DNA of 64,000 nt from Fuerstiella sp. (lineage in GTDB: Bacteria > Planctomycetota > Planctomycetia > Planctomycetales > Planctomycetaceae). Under the pieces are notes generated by a model. It saw only the letters and a program-made list of their open reading frames with translations. It was not told the DNA's origin and did no database searches. Shown piece by piece: positions 35,301 through 42,718 of this stretch. The stretch's first letter is position 1. Every line of letters starts with the position of its first letter. The DNA lies in NCBI GenBank assembly GCA_022843805.1, contig JALHMY010000014.1, positions 1 to 64,000 of the forward strand. The letters are read 5' to 3'. A program made the translations under genes and the position numbers.

Positions 35301-38300
35301 GCGGCAACCGAGGTTTATCCTGGTCAGTTCTGCCAGCTTCAGGACGTGGAGCTGGAACGTGCCATGTTTCTGACGGAAGGCGGACGCGGAACCGATGCAC
35401 ATGTGCGTGTGGATCCTTCCGATCATCAGTTTTCAATCCTGAAGGGAAATGACGCGGACGGCTGGGAGCGAAATGCCCGCGGTTTCGTTAAAACTCGCAG
35501 GAGTTCCGGAGCAGCGCAGTTTGTCGAACTGGATGAGATTCGCAGACGCTGTCGAACGGAACTGAATGCAGATGCGTTTTACGCGAAAACCCGACAATGC
35601 AGTTTTCAGTACGGTCCGGCATTTCAGGGAATTCAGCATGTCTGGCGCCGCGACGGCGAAGCCCTGGCGAGGATCACTCAGCACCCCGCACTGCAGACAG
35701 AAACGGCCGGGTACTTTATGCATCCAGCTCTGCTGGATGCCTGTATTCAGCTGGCATTTGTCGTCATGAAGGAAGACGATCCAGAGGCACCATCGGGCAT
35801 GTTTCTGCCGAACAGCGTACATCGGCTGCAGTCGTTTTCACCTCTGCCAAATCAGTTTCTCGCACATGCCGAACTGGTCAGGCAGGGGCGGTCGACGCTG
35901 GTTGTCAATATTCGCGCGGTTGCGGAAGACGGGCAGCTTCTGGCGAGGCTGGATGGTGTTCGCTTTCGACCAATGGAAGGATCAGATGACGAGAATTTCT
36001 CGAACTGGTTCTATCAGTCAAACTGGATTAAGAAACCCCGGCCTGAGGCGGCCCGAAATAATTTGAGCAATCTCCCGATGGCTGCTCTTCCGTCAGTTTC
36101 ACAGCTGGCCATCGAACTGCAGGCCGGGGCTGTGATGAGACGTCAGCGCATGCAGTTGCCGCGGCTGGTACAGGAAAGTCGGCGGGAAATTCGCCAGCTC
36201 CAGGCCGTCTGCGCGCTCGATGCTCTGCAGGAACTGGGATGGTATCCCAGCATGGGCGACGAGTTCTCCACGGACCTGCTTTCGCAGCAGCTGGGAATTG
36301 CGGATGAGAGTCAGCTTATTCTGGATCGCTGTCTGCAGGCAATGCGTGAACAGAACTGGCTGAACTATGAGTCTTCTGCCGGAAACTGGCAGGTTGTCGC
36401 GCTCGCGGACCCCGGACTGTCTGTTTCGGGACTCTGGCGGGCACTGGCCGATCGCTACCCTTCACTGCTGAGTGAGTTGATACTGCTGAAGCACTGGAGC
36501 GAGAATCTCGGACGGCGGCTAACCGGCGAGCCGGATACAGCTCGTTCCGAGGAGTTAATTCGGCTGCACGAGCAGGCGAGATTCCATGCGGTCCACTGGA
36601 CACCTTCCCATCTTGTGATTCGGCAGGCCGTTGCCACGATTTCCGCCGGACTGCCTGAAGGCCGGCGTCTTCGAATTCTGGAGGTGGGATCCGGCAATAG
36701 TGGCCTGTCATCGCACGTGACTTCTCTGCTGACTCCGGAACTGGCGGATTATATCCTGACGGACCATCGTTCAGATCTTTCCTCCGGCATTGAAGACCGC
36801 ATTCGCCAGTACGGATTCGGTGACTACCGTGTTCTCGACCTGAATGCAGATCCCGAAGCTCAGGGATTCGAATGCGGTCAGTTTGATGTCGTGATCGGTC
36901 AGGATCCGTTTTTCAGTGCAGATACCATCGGAATCGTACTGGAGCGAACAGCAAAGCTTCTTGCTCCAGGCGGGATGCTGATCTTTTCGTCATGGGATCC
37001 CGACGCATGGATGGCCGAGGTTGACGATTTGATCACAGATTCTGGCGATCGTTCTCAGCCGACTGGCATAGGTCGACCGTCGCGATCCGGCTGGCAGCAG
37101 GCGCTTCAGGATTCAGGTTTTGCCGAGGTTGAATGCGTCTCTGACATTGAAGTCGCCGAGGAGATCGGTCGAACGGTCTATCTGGCTCAGAAAAGCGGAG
37201 TACCGTCTTCCGGGCAAACGTTTGGAGAACCGTCGGTTGAACAGGACGTACGGATTCCGCCGAACGCCGACGTTCGTCGATGGCTGATTCTGGAAGACAA
37301 TCCGGGGGTAGGAAACCGGGTTGCCGATCTGCTGCAAAAGGCGGGCCATACCGTTTCCGTCGCGAACGTTGCAGGTGACTTTGAGCAACTGGAATCACTC
37401 GTATCGCCTGAAGTTCAGGGGATTATTCATTTATGGAGCCTGAATGCTCCTGCCATGACCGACGATCTCTCGATCGAATCGCTAAAACAGTCACAGCGGA
37501 CAGGCGCTCAGTCGATGCTGCGGCTGGTGCAGGCTATTGCCAGCCGGGCGGAAGGCGGTAAAAGCCCTCGCATCTGGCTGGTGACTCGCGCTGCTCAGCC
37601 GATTGGACTCCAGGGTTCCGCCGTTTCCCTCGCTCAGACGCCCCTGCTGGGTCTGGGACGAGTTTTGATGAACGAACAGCCTGATCTGAAATGCCGAATG
37701 GTGGACCTGGCCCCAGGTGCGACGATCGATGACGACGTGACAGGGCTGCTGGGAGAACTGTTCACCGAGGATCGTGACGAGCAGGTCGCGTTACGGGGTC
37801 CGCTGAGGTACGTGGAACGGGTCGAAAGAATGTCCGGCCTGGATTCACCGGATCCCGGTGATCGCGGGATGCCGGATCAGTATCCATGCCAGCTGAAGAT
37901 CGGTCGACCGGGAATGATCGATCAGCTTCGACTGCGGCCGATTGAACGACGTGAGCCCGGGCCGGATGAGGTTGAGGTGGCCGTTTGCGCGGCGGGACTG
38001 AATTTTCGCGACGTAATGAAATGCCTGGGTGTCTATCCGGGTGATGCGCCCGATGCGAATTCCCTCGGTGACGAGTTCAGCGGAGTCGTTCTTCGCATCG
38101 GCAGCAATGTACACGAACATCAGGTCGGCGATCGCGTTTTTGGCGTCTGTCTCGGCGCCATGGCAACGCATATCACGGTGCACTCCAGCGTGTGCCTGCC
38201 ATTGCCGGCTGAAATGACCTTTGAAGAGGCAGCCACGATCCCCGTGGTGTATCTGACAGCATACCATGCCCTGCATCAGCTGGCGCATGCGACCGCCGGA

Positions 38301-40016
38301 GAGCGTATTCTGATTCATTCGGCCGCAGGCGGAGTGGGACTTGCGGCCGTGCGACTGGCCCTGAAAGCCGGGCTCGAGGTCTGCGGCACTGCGGGCTCGC
38401 CAATGAAACGACAGCTGTTGCGAAGCCTCGGCGTCTCTCACGTGCTGAACTCCCGGACGCTTGAGTTTGCCGATGAAATTCTCGCTCTGACAAACAATGA
38501 AGGCATCGATATCGTATTGAATTCGCTGGCAGGCGAAGCGATTCCCCGGAGCCTTGAACTGCTGAGACTGCACGGGCGATTCCTGGAAATCGGCAAGCGG
38601 GATATCTACAGCGGAAGCACAATCAGTCTGAAACCTTTCCAGAACAGCCTGTCGTGGCACGCCATCGATATGGCAAGAGCTCTGGTTCCGCCTTATGCTG
38701 GTCCGCTGCTGAACGACATCCTCGGACTGATAAAATCCCAAACAGTTGTTCCGCTCCCCGCTTTGTCGTTTCCGTTAGGCGAAGCAGCTCGGGCCTTCCG
38801 CCACATGGCTCAGGGAAAACACATCGGTAAAATTGTCCTGAGTGTTGATCAGTCGCCCGTTTCGCGGCGAAACGCTTACAGAGCCTCTCGTGCCAGTTAC
38901 CGCAGTGACGCAACCTGGCTGATTACGGGCGGCTTACGCGGACTGGGGCTGTTTCTGGCCGAACATCTGGCCAGCCGCGGTGCGAGGCATCTTGTGCTGA
39001 CCAGCCAGAGTGGTCCTGAGTCTGACGAATCGCAGGCTGGGCTGGCACGACTTCAGGCAGCGGGAGTCAGGGTCATGGCACGGAAATCCGATGTCACCAG
39101 CGAACAGGAACTGGCCACACTTCTGGAAGAGATCACTCAGAATCTGCCGCCGCTTGTCGGTGTCATCCATGCTGCCACTGTATATGCCGATGGTCTTTTG
39201 AGGGAAATGGATCAGGCAACCTATGAAAAGCCGATGGGACCGAAGGCCTGGGGCGCGTGGAACCTGCATCAGCAGACACGGCATTGCTCTCTCGAACTGT
39301 TCGTCATGATTTCCTCAGTCAGTGCCGTAATTGGAAACGCAGGCCAGGCGAACTACGTGGCCGCCAACCTGTTTCTTGATCACCTGGCACACTATCGCCG
39401 CAGTCAGGGATTGCCTGCACTGTCCCTGCAGCTTGACCGGATACAGGACGTCGGACATGTGGCCAGAAACGAAGAGCTTGCGAACTACTTCTCACGGCTT
39501 CGCTGGTGGGGTATTAGTCCGGCGCAGGCTGCTGAGGGTCTTGATCGCCTGCTGGAGAATCGGCCTGCGGTGGGGCTGATCAGTTCCTTCAAATGGATGA
39601 AAGGTTCTTCGGGAATTGGAGCCCAGCTGGGGTCTCCGCGATTCGAGCAGCTTGTACGCGACGAGTCGTCGGCAGCGGATGAAGGCAATCTGGAAATTCG
39701 TCGACGACTGGACATGGCAGCACCGGAAGAGAAGGCTGGTATCGTAAAAGATTTTCTGGTGCGTGAAATCGCTGATGTCCTTCGAGTATCAGCACGACGC
39801 CTTTCCCAGACCCGTCCGCTCAAGGAAATCGGTCTGGACTCACTGATGGCTGTGGAACTGATGTCGCGAATTGACTCAAAACTGGGGATGTCTCTGCCAG
39901 TCAGACATCTTTCCGCGGATGCAACCGTATTGACTTTGACCGATGCAGCGCTGTCGCAGATGGGCGTCACGGTAAAACCGAATTCCGAACGAAAGGGTGA
40001 AGTTCGTGACCAGTGA
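32394..40016 (+). CDS. Reducing type I polyketide synthase, KS-AT-DH-MT-ER-KR-ACP
   Basis: The 2540-residue single module extends an acyl chain with malonyl-type units and can fully reduce the beta-carbon. KS (1-430) has the triad Cys 174 (DTACSSS), His 309 (HGTGT) and His 349 (NIGH). AT (~545-850) has Ser 648 in GHSVGE and AFH at 749-751, the malonyl-type pattern. DH (~930-1190) has His 950 (HALQGRPLFP) and Asp 1115 (LLDACIQ). A methyltransferase-like part follows (EVGSG at 1430). ER (~1810-2130) has HSAAGGVG at 1975. KR has GGLRGLG at 2179 with Ser 2308 and Tyr 2321. The ACP Ser is 2483 (GLDSLMAVEL). No thioesterase or release domain is present. The order is that of highly reducing iterative PKSs. 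Start ATG 32394 begins directly at the KS motif; the ribosome-binding site is weak. Confidence 0.95.
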   Translation: MQPIAITGIGCRFPGGGLDPESFWKMLALGVDAVTEVPASRWPISVYFDPEKGRTGKTYSRWGAFLPEIDRFDPGFFGIPRSEADAMDPQQRLLLETAWESMEDAGYVPNPRGDRTGVFVGISTRDYELIQGSCCELNDVSPFSATGLASSIASNRLSYCFNFTGPSLSIDTACSSSLMAVHLACQSLWNEECDTAIAAGVNCLISPSNFLAFSSMGLLSPDGRCRSFDARGNGFVRGEGAGSMLLEPLEAALARGARVYAVIVGTGANQDGQTPGIAFPSRDSQAALLRKVSHDAGVAPHDLVYIEAHGTGTAAGDPVETSALGEVFGAGRLPGRELLIGSVKSNIGHLESGAGIAGIIKCALCLKHGAVPKNLHFEVPNPAIDFEGWRLRVPTQMERFSDHTANDNGWYAGVNSFGFGGSNAFVLLRSQPQIQKHGAPNAPAGSSSQLQTSQSAAVQKAEVVRPRVLTISTRDAEVLPLAAKRFAEFLEASGDGHTWTLDDVVHAAAVQRPHHRFRMSIVGRSEQELTERLLAFSSGEASIGVVSGEAVTGTGIVFVFSGQGAQWYAMGRRLYETEPVFRETLERCHRALSECGNWSLLDEFLADEASSRMMDTAIAQPSICAIQIALAAQWDFWGIRPAAVTGHSVGEVAAAWCAGVFTLEEAMRIIFHRGDTMSRAVGDCGMLAASLSADDARQFIEDYDGAICVGAINSPQSVTLSGEQEALNRAATVLTERGIWNKAVPVNYAFHSRQMDPVKEPLRIALEGLNPRPAQIPLYSTVTGQRIEGTELGAEYWWRNVRETVRFAPAMESLARDGYTTYVEVAAHPVLSTSIKQSLEGLEGQDEIVVLPSLRRQDDDHLIMLQSLGTLHCLGYSVRWDHVTPRVSDRFVRLPTYPWKYERFWNESPDWNLTRSREQRHPLLMRRIAGSVPTWLCLINFRLLPWLKDHALQGRPLFPAAGYLELALAAATEVYPGQFCQLQDVELERAMFLTEGGRGTDAHVRVDPSDHQFSILKGNDADGWERNARGFVKTRRSSGAAQFVELDEIRRRCRTELNADAFYAKTRQCSFQYGPAFQGIQHVWRRDGEALARITQHPALQTETAGYFMHPALLDACIQLAFVVMKEDDPEAPSGMFLPNSVHRLQSFSPLPNQFLAHAELVRQGRSTLVVNIRAVAEDGQLLARLDGVRFRPMEGSDDENFSNWFYQSNWIKKPRPEAARNNLSNLPMAALPSVSQLAIELQAGAVMRRQRMQLPRLVQESRREIRQLQAVCALDALQELGWYPSMGDEFSTDLLSQQLGIADESQLILDRCLQAMREQNWLNYESSAGNWQVVALADPGLSVSGLWRALADRYPSLLSELILLKHWSENLGRRLTGEPDTARSEELIRLHEQARFHAVHWTPSHLVIRQAVATISAGLPEGRRLRILEVGSGNSGLSSHVTSLLTPELADYILTDHRSDLSSGIEDRIRQYGFGDYRVLDLNADPEAQGFECGQFDVVIGQDPFFSADTIGIVLERTAKLLAPGGMLIFSSWDPDAWMAEVDDLITDSGDRSQPTGIGRPSRSGWQQALQDSGFAEVECVSDIEVAEEIGRTVYLAQKSGVPSSGQTFGEPSVEQDVRIPPNADVRRWLILEDNPGVGNRVADLLQKAGHTVSVANVAGDFEQLESLVSPEVQGIIHLWSLNAPAMTDDLSIESLKQSQRTGAQSMLRLVQAIASRAEGGKSPRIWLVTRAAQPIGLQGSAVSLAQTPLLGLGRVLMNEQPDLKCRMVDLAPGATIDDDVTGLLGELFTEDRDEQVALRGPLRYVERVERMSGLDSPDPGDRGMPDQYPCQLKIGRPGMIDQLRLRPIERREPGPDEVEVAVCAAGLNFRDVMKCLGVYPGDAPDANSLGDEFSGVVLRIGSNVHEHQVGDRVFGVCLGAMATHITVHSSVCLPLPAEMTFEEAATIPVVYLTAYHALHQLAHATAGERILIHSAAGGVGLAAVRLALKAGLEVCGTAGSPMKRQLLRSLGVSHVLNSRTLEFADEILALTNNEGIDIVLNSLAGEAIPRSLELLRLHGRFLEIGKRDIYSGSTISLKPFQNSLSWHAIDMARALVPPYAGPLLNDILGLIKSQTVVPLPALSFPLGEAARAFRHMAQGKHIGKIVLSVDQSPVSRRNAYRASRASYRSDATWLITGGLRGLGLFLAEHLASRGARHLVLTSQSGPESDESQAGLARLQAAGVRVMARKSDVTSEQELATLLEEITQNLPPLVGVIHAATVYADGLLREMDQATYEKPMGPKAWGAWNLHQQTRHCSLELFVMISSVSAVIGNAGQANYVAANLFLDHLAHYRRSQGLPALSLQLDRIQDVGHVARNEELANYFSRLRWWGISPAQAAEGLDRLLENRPAVGLISSFKWMKGSSGIGAQLGSPRFEQLVRDESSAADEGNLEIRRRLDMAAPEEKAGIVKDFLVREIADVLRVSARRLSQTRPLKEIGLDSLMAVELMSRIDSKLGMSLPVRHLSADATVLTLTDAALSQMGVTVKPNSERKGEVRDQ

Positions 40017-41493
40017 TGAAGTTCCTATGGACGCCGCATCGGTCCGCTCGCTCCTGGGTTTTCGACGGCCCGTTCCGCTGACTCTGGCAGAAATGTGTCG
40101 AACTCTGCGCGTGCTGTTCTTTCCTGGCACCCGACTAACCCCGCGGCTGGAGGTCTTTGGAGAAAAACTGCGAGCCGCCTTCCGGAAACTTGGCGTGCGC
40201 GAAGTACTGCTGCAGGACGCTCTGAATTCCTCCGGCCATCTCGTGGAAGGAATTGTGCCGCTGTTTCTGGGCGAACCGCAGCTGGATGTTGCAATGCTGG
40301 AACAGCTTCCGCTTCAGAATTTGTATTCCAGCCAGATGGTCGGGATATTTGACCGCAGAAGTCCGGTTGACGAAAACAGCGGGCTGCAGGAACGGCTGGA
40401 TTCCATCGTCGAGGTACTGACAGGACATCTTGTTACGCTGTGTCTGTTTGTCACGGACGAACACTGGTGCATGTGTACAATGAACGGGGCCGTTGCAAAT
40501 TACAGCAACGGCGATTCGATTTGCGATGACGTCGAACATGCTCTGATTCCAAAGCTTGCGGCACGAGTGATGCCGCCGCGGGTCTCAGACATCACTTGTC
40601 GATATGAAGGTCTCGATGCCCTGAGTCCCGAGTATTGCGGAGTTGTGTCCGATTTTTCCGACAGCCTTCGTAACTGGGCCGAGACCGGTCTGATTGCAGC
40701 TCATACATCTCTCAGTCGACTGCAGTTTCGCAGTGCACTTCACCGCATGCTCGTGACCTCATATCTCGACGATCGCAGCGGGATGAGCTACGGCTTTTTG
40801 TCATGGCAGCTGCCTGCAGCCTGTGCACCGGCAATACCGATTGAAGACTTCGACGGAGCATGGGGAAGCAGCCCGATTGCAGAACGAAGTCAGTGCAAAT
40901 GGGTGAGAGTTCAGGTCGCCGGGCGGGAATTTGCCGTGCCGGTTCCCGAGGTTTCGGTTCTTTGTACTCGATCGGGATGCCGCAAAGACCAGATGGATCC
41001 GGCGCGAGATCTGGTGCGGCTGACGTTGTCGAATGGCAGGGTGCTGATGGATACTCCGCAGGGTATCACTCGGGCGGAGGATTGCCGCCCATCGTACGAC
41101 ACGTTCACGATACTCGGCATTGCTATGGGAAATTGTCTGGCGGCGAGCATTCTGAATCTTCTTCAGCCCGATTCCCGATTTTCCCGTACCCTGTCGACCG
41201 CGGGCCTTTCGCTTTCCCACTGGCACGGTTCGCTGTCTGCGAACAGCGTACCGCCCGGTTATATTCAGCATGGAACCGAGAATCCTGGCGTCTGCTGCTC
41301 AACTCCCCAGTCGGCAATCTACGCGCTGACCGGAAAGCTAACGGCTCTCAGCGAAGCCCTGAAGTCCGGTACGGAATTCCTCGGCGACGTACACATCGAA
41401 CCCCATCATGGCACCAATCTCTGCGGTGTCCTGTCACTGACGGAAAGCTCCCGTGTTGTGCAGAGCAACCTGATCCGGAATGGCCGGCATTGA
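40006..41493 (+). CDS. Unknown protein translationally coupled to the PKS
   Basis: The ~495-residue product starts inside the last codons of the PKS. GTG 40006 has GAAAGG seven bases upstream; GTG 39997 is an in-frame alternative. The overlap implies that it is made together with the PKS. It has no signal peptide, membrane segment or family motif that I can recognise. Visible points are many Cys residues, LCLFVTDEHWCMCTMNGAVA, a proline-rich SWQLPAACAPAIPIEDFDGA segment near 270, and a C-terminal HIEPHHGTNLCGVLSLT. A role in chain release or transfer is a guess from position, since the PKS lacks a thioesterase; no nucleophile motif such as G-x-S-x-G is seen. The downstream gene is separated by 356 bases. 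Confidence 0.75.
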   Translation: MTSDEVPMDAASVRSLLGFRRPVPLTLAEMCRTLRVLFFPGTRLTPRLEVFGEKLRAAFRKLGVREVLLQDALNSSGHLVEGIVPLFLGEPQLDVAMLEQLPLQNLYSSQMVGIFDRRSPVDENSGLQERLDSIVEVLTGHLVTLCLFVTDEHWCMCTMNGAVANYSNGDSICDDVEHALIPKLAARVMPPRVSDITCRYEGLDALSPEYCGVVSDFSDSLRNWAETGLIAAHTSLSRLQFRSALHRMLVTSYLDDRSGMSYGFLSWQLPAACAPAIPIEDFDGAWGSSPIAERSQCKWVRVQVAGREFAVPVPEVSVLCTRSGCRKDQMDPARDLVRLTLSNGRVLMDTPQGITRAEDCRPSYDTFTILGIAMGNCLAASILNLLQPDSRFSRTLSTAGLSLSHWHGSLSANSVPPGYIQHGTENPGVCCSTPQSAIYALTGKLTALSEALKSGTEFLGDVHIEPHHGTNLCGVLSLTESSRVVQSNLIRNGRH

Positions 41494-41711
41494 TGGGTGC
41501 CCGGGGGAAGGGTGAGATCCACGGCCCGGGTTCGGCGCCATTCTGAGGATTGAATCGGAAAGGAATTTTCCGCATCATGTATGATGCGGCAGGTTAAGAC
41601 GGTCAAAGATGCCGTTGTGGATAATTCGTTCGTGGCCCGGTCGCGTCGGATCTGTCTTTTGTGAACAAAGTACTTTCGCTTAAAGTATCCCCAGCCGCGA
41701 TAGCGGATTAT

Positions 41712-41761
41712 TTGAACCCAATGCGTTGAACCCAATGCGTTGAACCCAATGCGTTGAACCC
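41712..41761. repeat. 14-bp tandem repeat
   Basis: TTGAACCCAATGCG occurs three times in succession and a fourth time as TTGAACCC at the start of the following palindrome. The unit corresponds to the left arm of that palindrome, so it probably arose by slippage there. Confidence 0.85.
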
Positions 41762-41830
41762 GAGCCGCCGTCCTCTGTTTATGGTGTTGTAGCGTCGTTT
41801 GCGGCGTCCGGGTTAACGCTGTCGTTCGCC
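41751..41830. repeat. attC-like imperfect palindrome
   Basis: The left arm GCGTTGAACCCG...GCCGCC mirrors the right arm GCGGCG..CCGGGTTAACGC, with a T-rich spacer of about 45 bases between. The right side ends CGTTCGCC 20 bases before the ATG of the next gene. Integron attC sites have this build (two imperfect arms around a variable loop and a closing GTTRRRY). The closing box here, GTTCGCC, departs from that consensus, so the call is tentative. Confidence 0.4.
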
Positions 41831-41849
41831 TTGAAATCAGAGAAGTGAA

Positions 41850-42308
41850 ATGACACCGCTATTCAAGAAGCTCAATCTCGGCGGTAGCGATACAATACTT
41901 GTCCTCAACTCCCCCGAATCCTTCGAGGCTGAACTGACTCAACTCGAAGGAGTAAAGGTGGTCCGTAAAGCCACACCGAATTTGAAGATACCATTTACAA
42001 TTGGTTTTGCAGCAACCCAGTCCGAATGCGATCTTGTCTCGTCAACGGCCGCGAATACGACGGAGGGCGATTCGATTGTTTGGATTGCGTACCCCAAAGG
42101 CACGTCGAAGAAGTACAAGTGCGATTTCAATCGAGACACTGGCTGGAGGGTTCTTGGTGAGGCAGGCTTCGAGCCGGTTCGTCAGGTTGCAATTGATGAA
42201 GACTGGTCGGCGCTTCGCTTCCGAAGAACGAAATACATAAAATCGCTAACTCGAAGTAGTAACATGGCTCTATCGTCAGAAGGCAAGCGCCGAACCAAAT
42301 CGGGATAG
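41850..42308 (+). CDS. DUF3052-like small protein
   Basis: The 152-residue product begins TPLFKKLNLGGSDTILVLNS and has LEGVKVVRKATPN, then VWIAYPKGTSKKYKCDFNRD and VRQVAIDEDWSALRFRR. This matches a widespread family of ~140-residue proteins (TPLxxKLGI...VxNAP at the start, VAWPKK..., then VCAIDExWSGLRFV at the end), annotated as DUF3052. No enzymatic function is known. The C-terminal ~18 residues extend beyond the family end. GGCTCTATC inside this tail and GATAGAGCC over the stop are an inverted repeat. It lies 20 bases after the attC-like palindrome, a cassette-like position. AGAGAAG upstream serves as ribosome-binding site. Confidence 0.7.
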   Translation: MTPLFKKLNLGGSDTILVLNSPESFEAELTQLEGVKVVRKATPNLKIPFTIGFAATQSECDLVSSTAANTTEGDSIVWIAYPKGTSKKYKCDFNRDTGWRVLGEAGFEPVRQVAIDEDWSALRFRRTKYIKSLTRSSNMALSSEGKRRTKSG

Positions 42309-42718
42309 AGCCTGTATGCCACCCTTCAAAAATCCGGCGACGTTGTCGCAGCCGATACGCCCAGGTCGAGTTATGGCTTCCGGCTGCTCGCTCGTCACCA
42401 GTGTCCGGGAGTTTACAGCATCAATTAATTGTACAGACAATCATTCGTCAATATGACTGACTTTGCCTTCAGGGCTGCATGTGGCAAAGACCATGAAACT
42501 GATTTAGGCGAGCGGCAAAATCATATTCACCGGGAGGGCGAGGCTCCTGCCGAGCCTTTCTCGGCTCCCGTTTTCGGCTCAGCAGGAGCTTCGCCCTCCC
42601 ATCTTCGGCTCAGCAGGAGCTTCGCCCTCCCAACTGCCGCGCTGATTGGTATGTCTTTAACTGCCGCTCGCCTTAGAGCCCCCTATCCGTCATGCTGACC
42701 GGATGTTGAAAGAATCGG
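42309..42718. other. Intergenic region with array copy 3
   Basis: About 410 bases between the DUF3052-like gene and the convergent phosphoesterase gene. The array element at 42504-42675 occupies the right half; I see nothing in the left ~190 bases. Confidence 0.5.
42504..42675. repeat. GAGGGCGAGGCTCCTG array with terminal inverted repeats, copy 3
   Basis: The ends are TTAGGCGAGCGGCA at the left and TGCCGCTCGCCTTA at the right, the same inverted ends as the copy at 31803-32195. One forward unit and two inverted units lie inside. The right flank ATTGGTATGTCTTTAACTGC matches that of copy 2. This is the shortest complete copy in the window and best defines the element. Confidence 0.88.

Larger units (their letters stand above)
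41494..41849. other. Intergenic region with tandem repeat and attC-like palindrome
   Basis: This 356-base region contains a 14-bp tandem repeat (41712-41761) that runs into a long imperfect palindrome (41751-41830) just before the DUF3052-like gene. The first ~210 bases hold nothing I can identify. Confidence 0.6.

Noticed and set aside
37845-38741. A 298-codon open frame on the minus strand inside the PKS, and others of similar kind
   Set aside because: It lies opposite the ER domain, whose motifs are intact. The frame has no start signal or family similarity and is a by-product of codon bias.
31803-42675. A composite transposon carrying the PKS between the two array elements
   Set aside because: The elements encode no transposase and differ in size and internal units, and no outer target duplication could be recognised. 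The bracketing may be chance in a repeat-rich genome.
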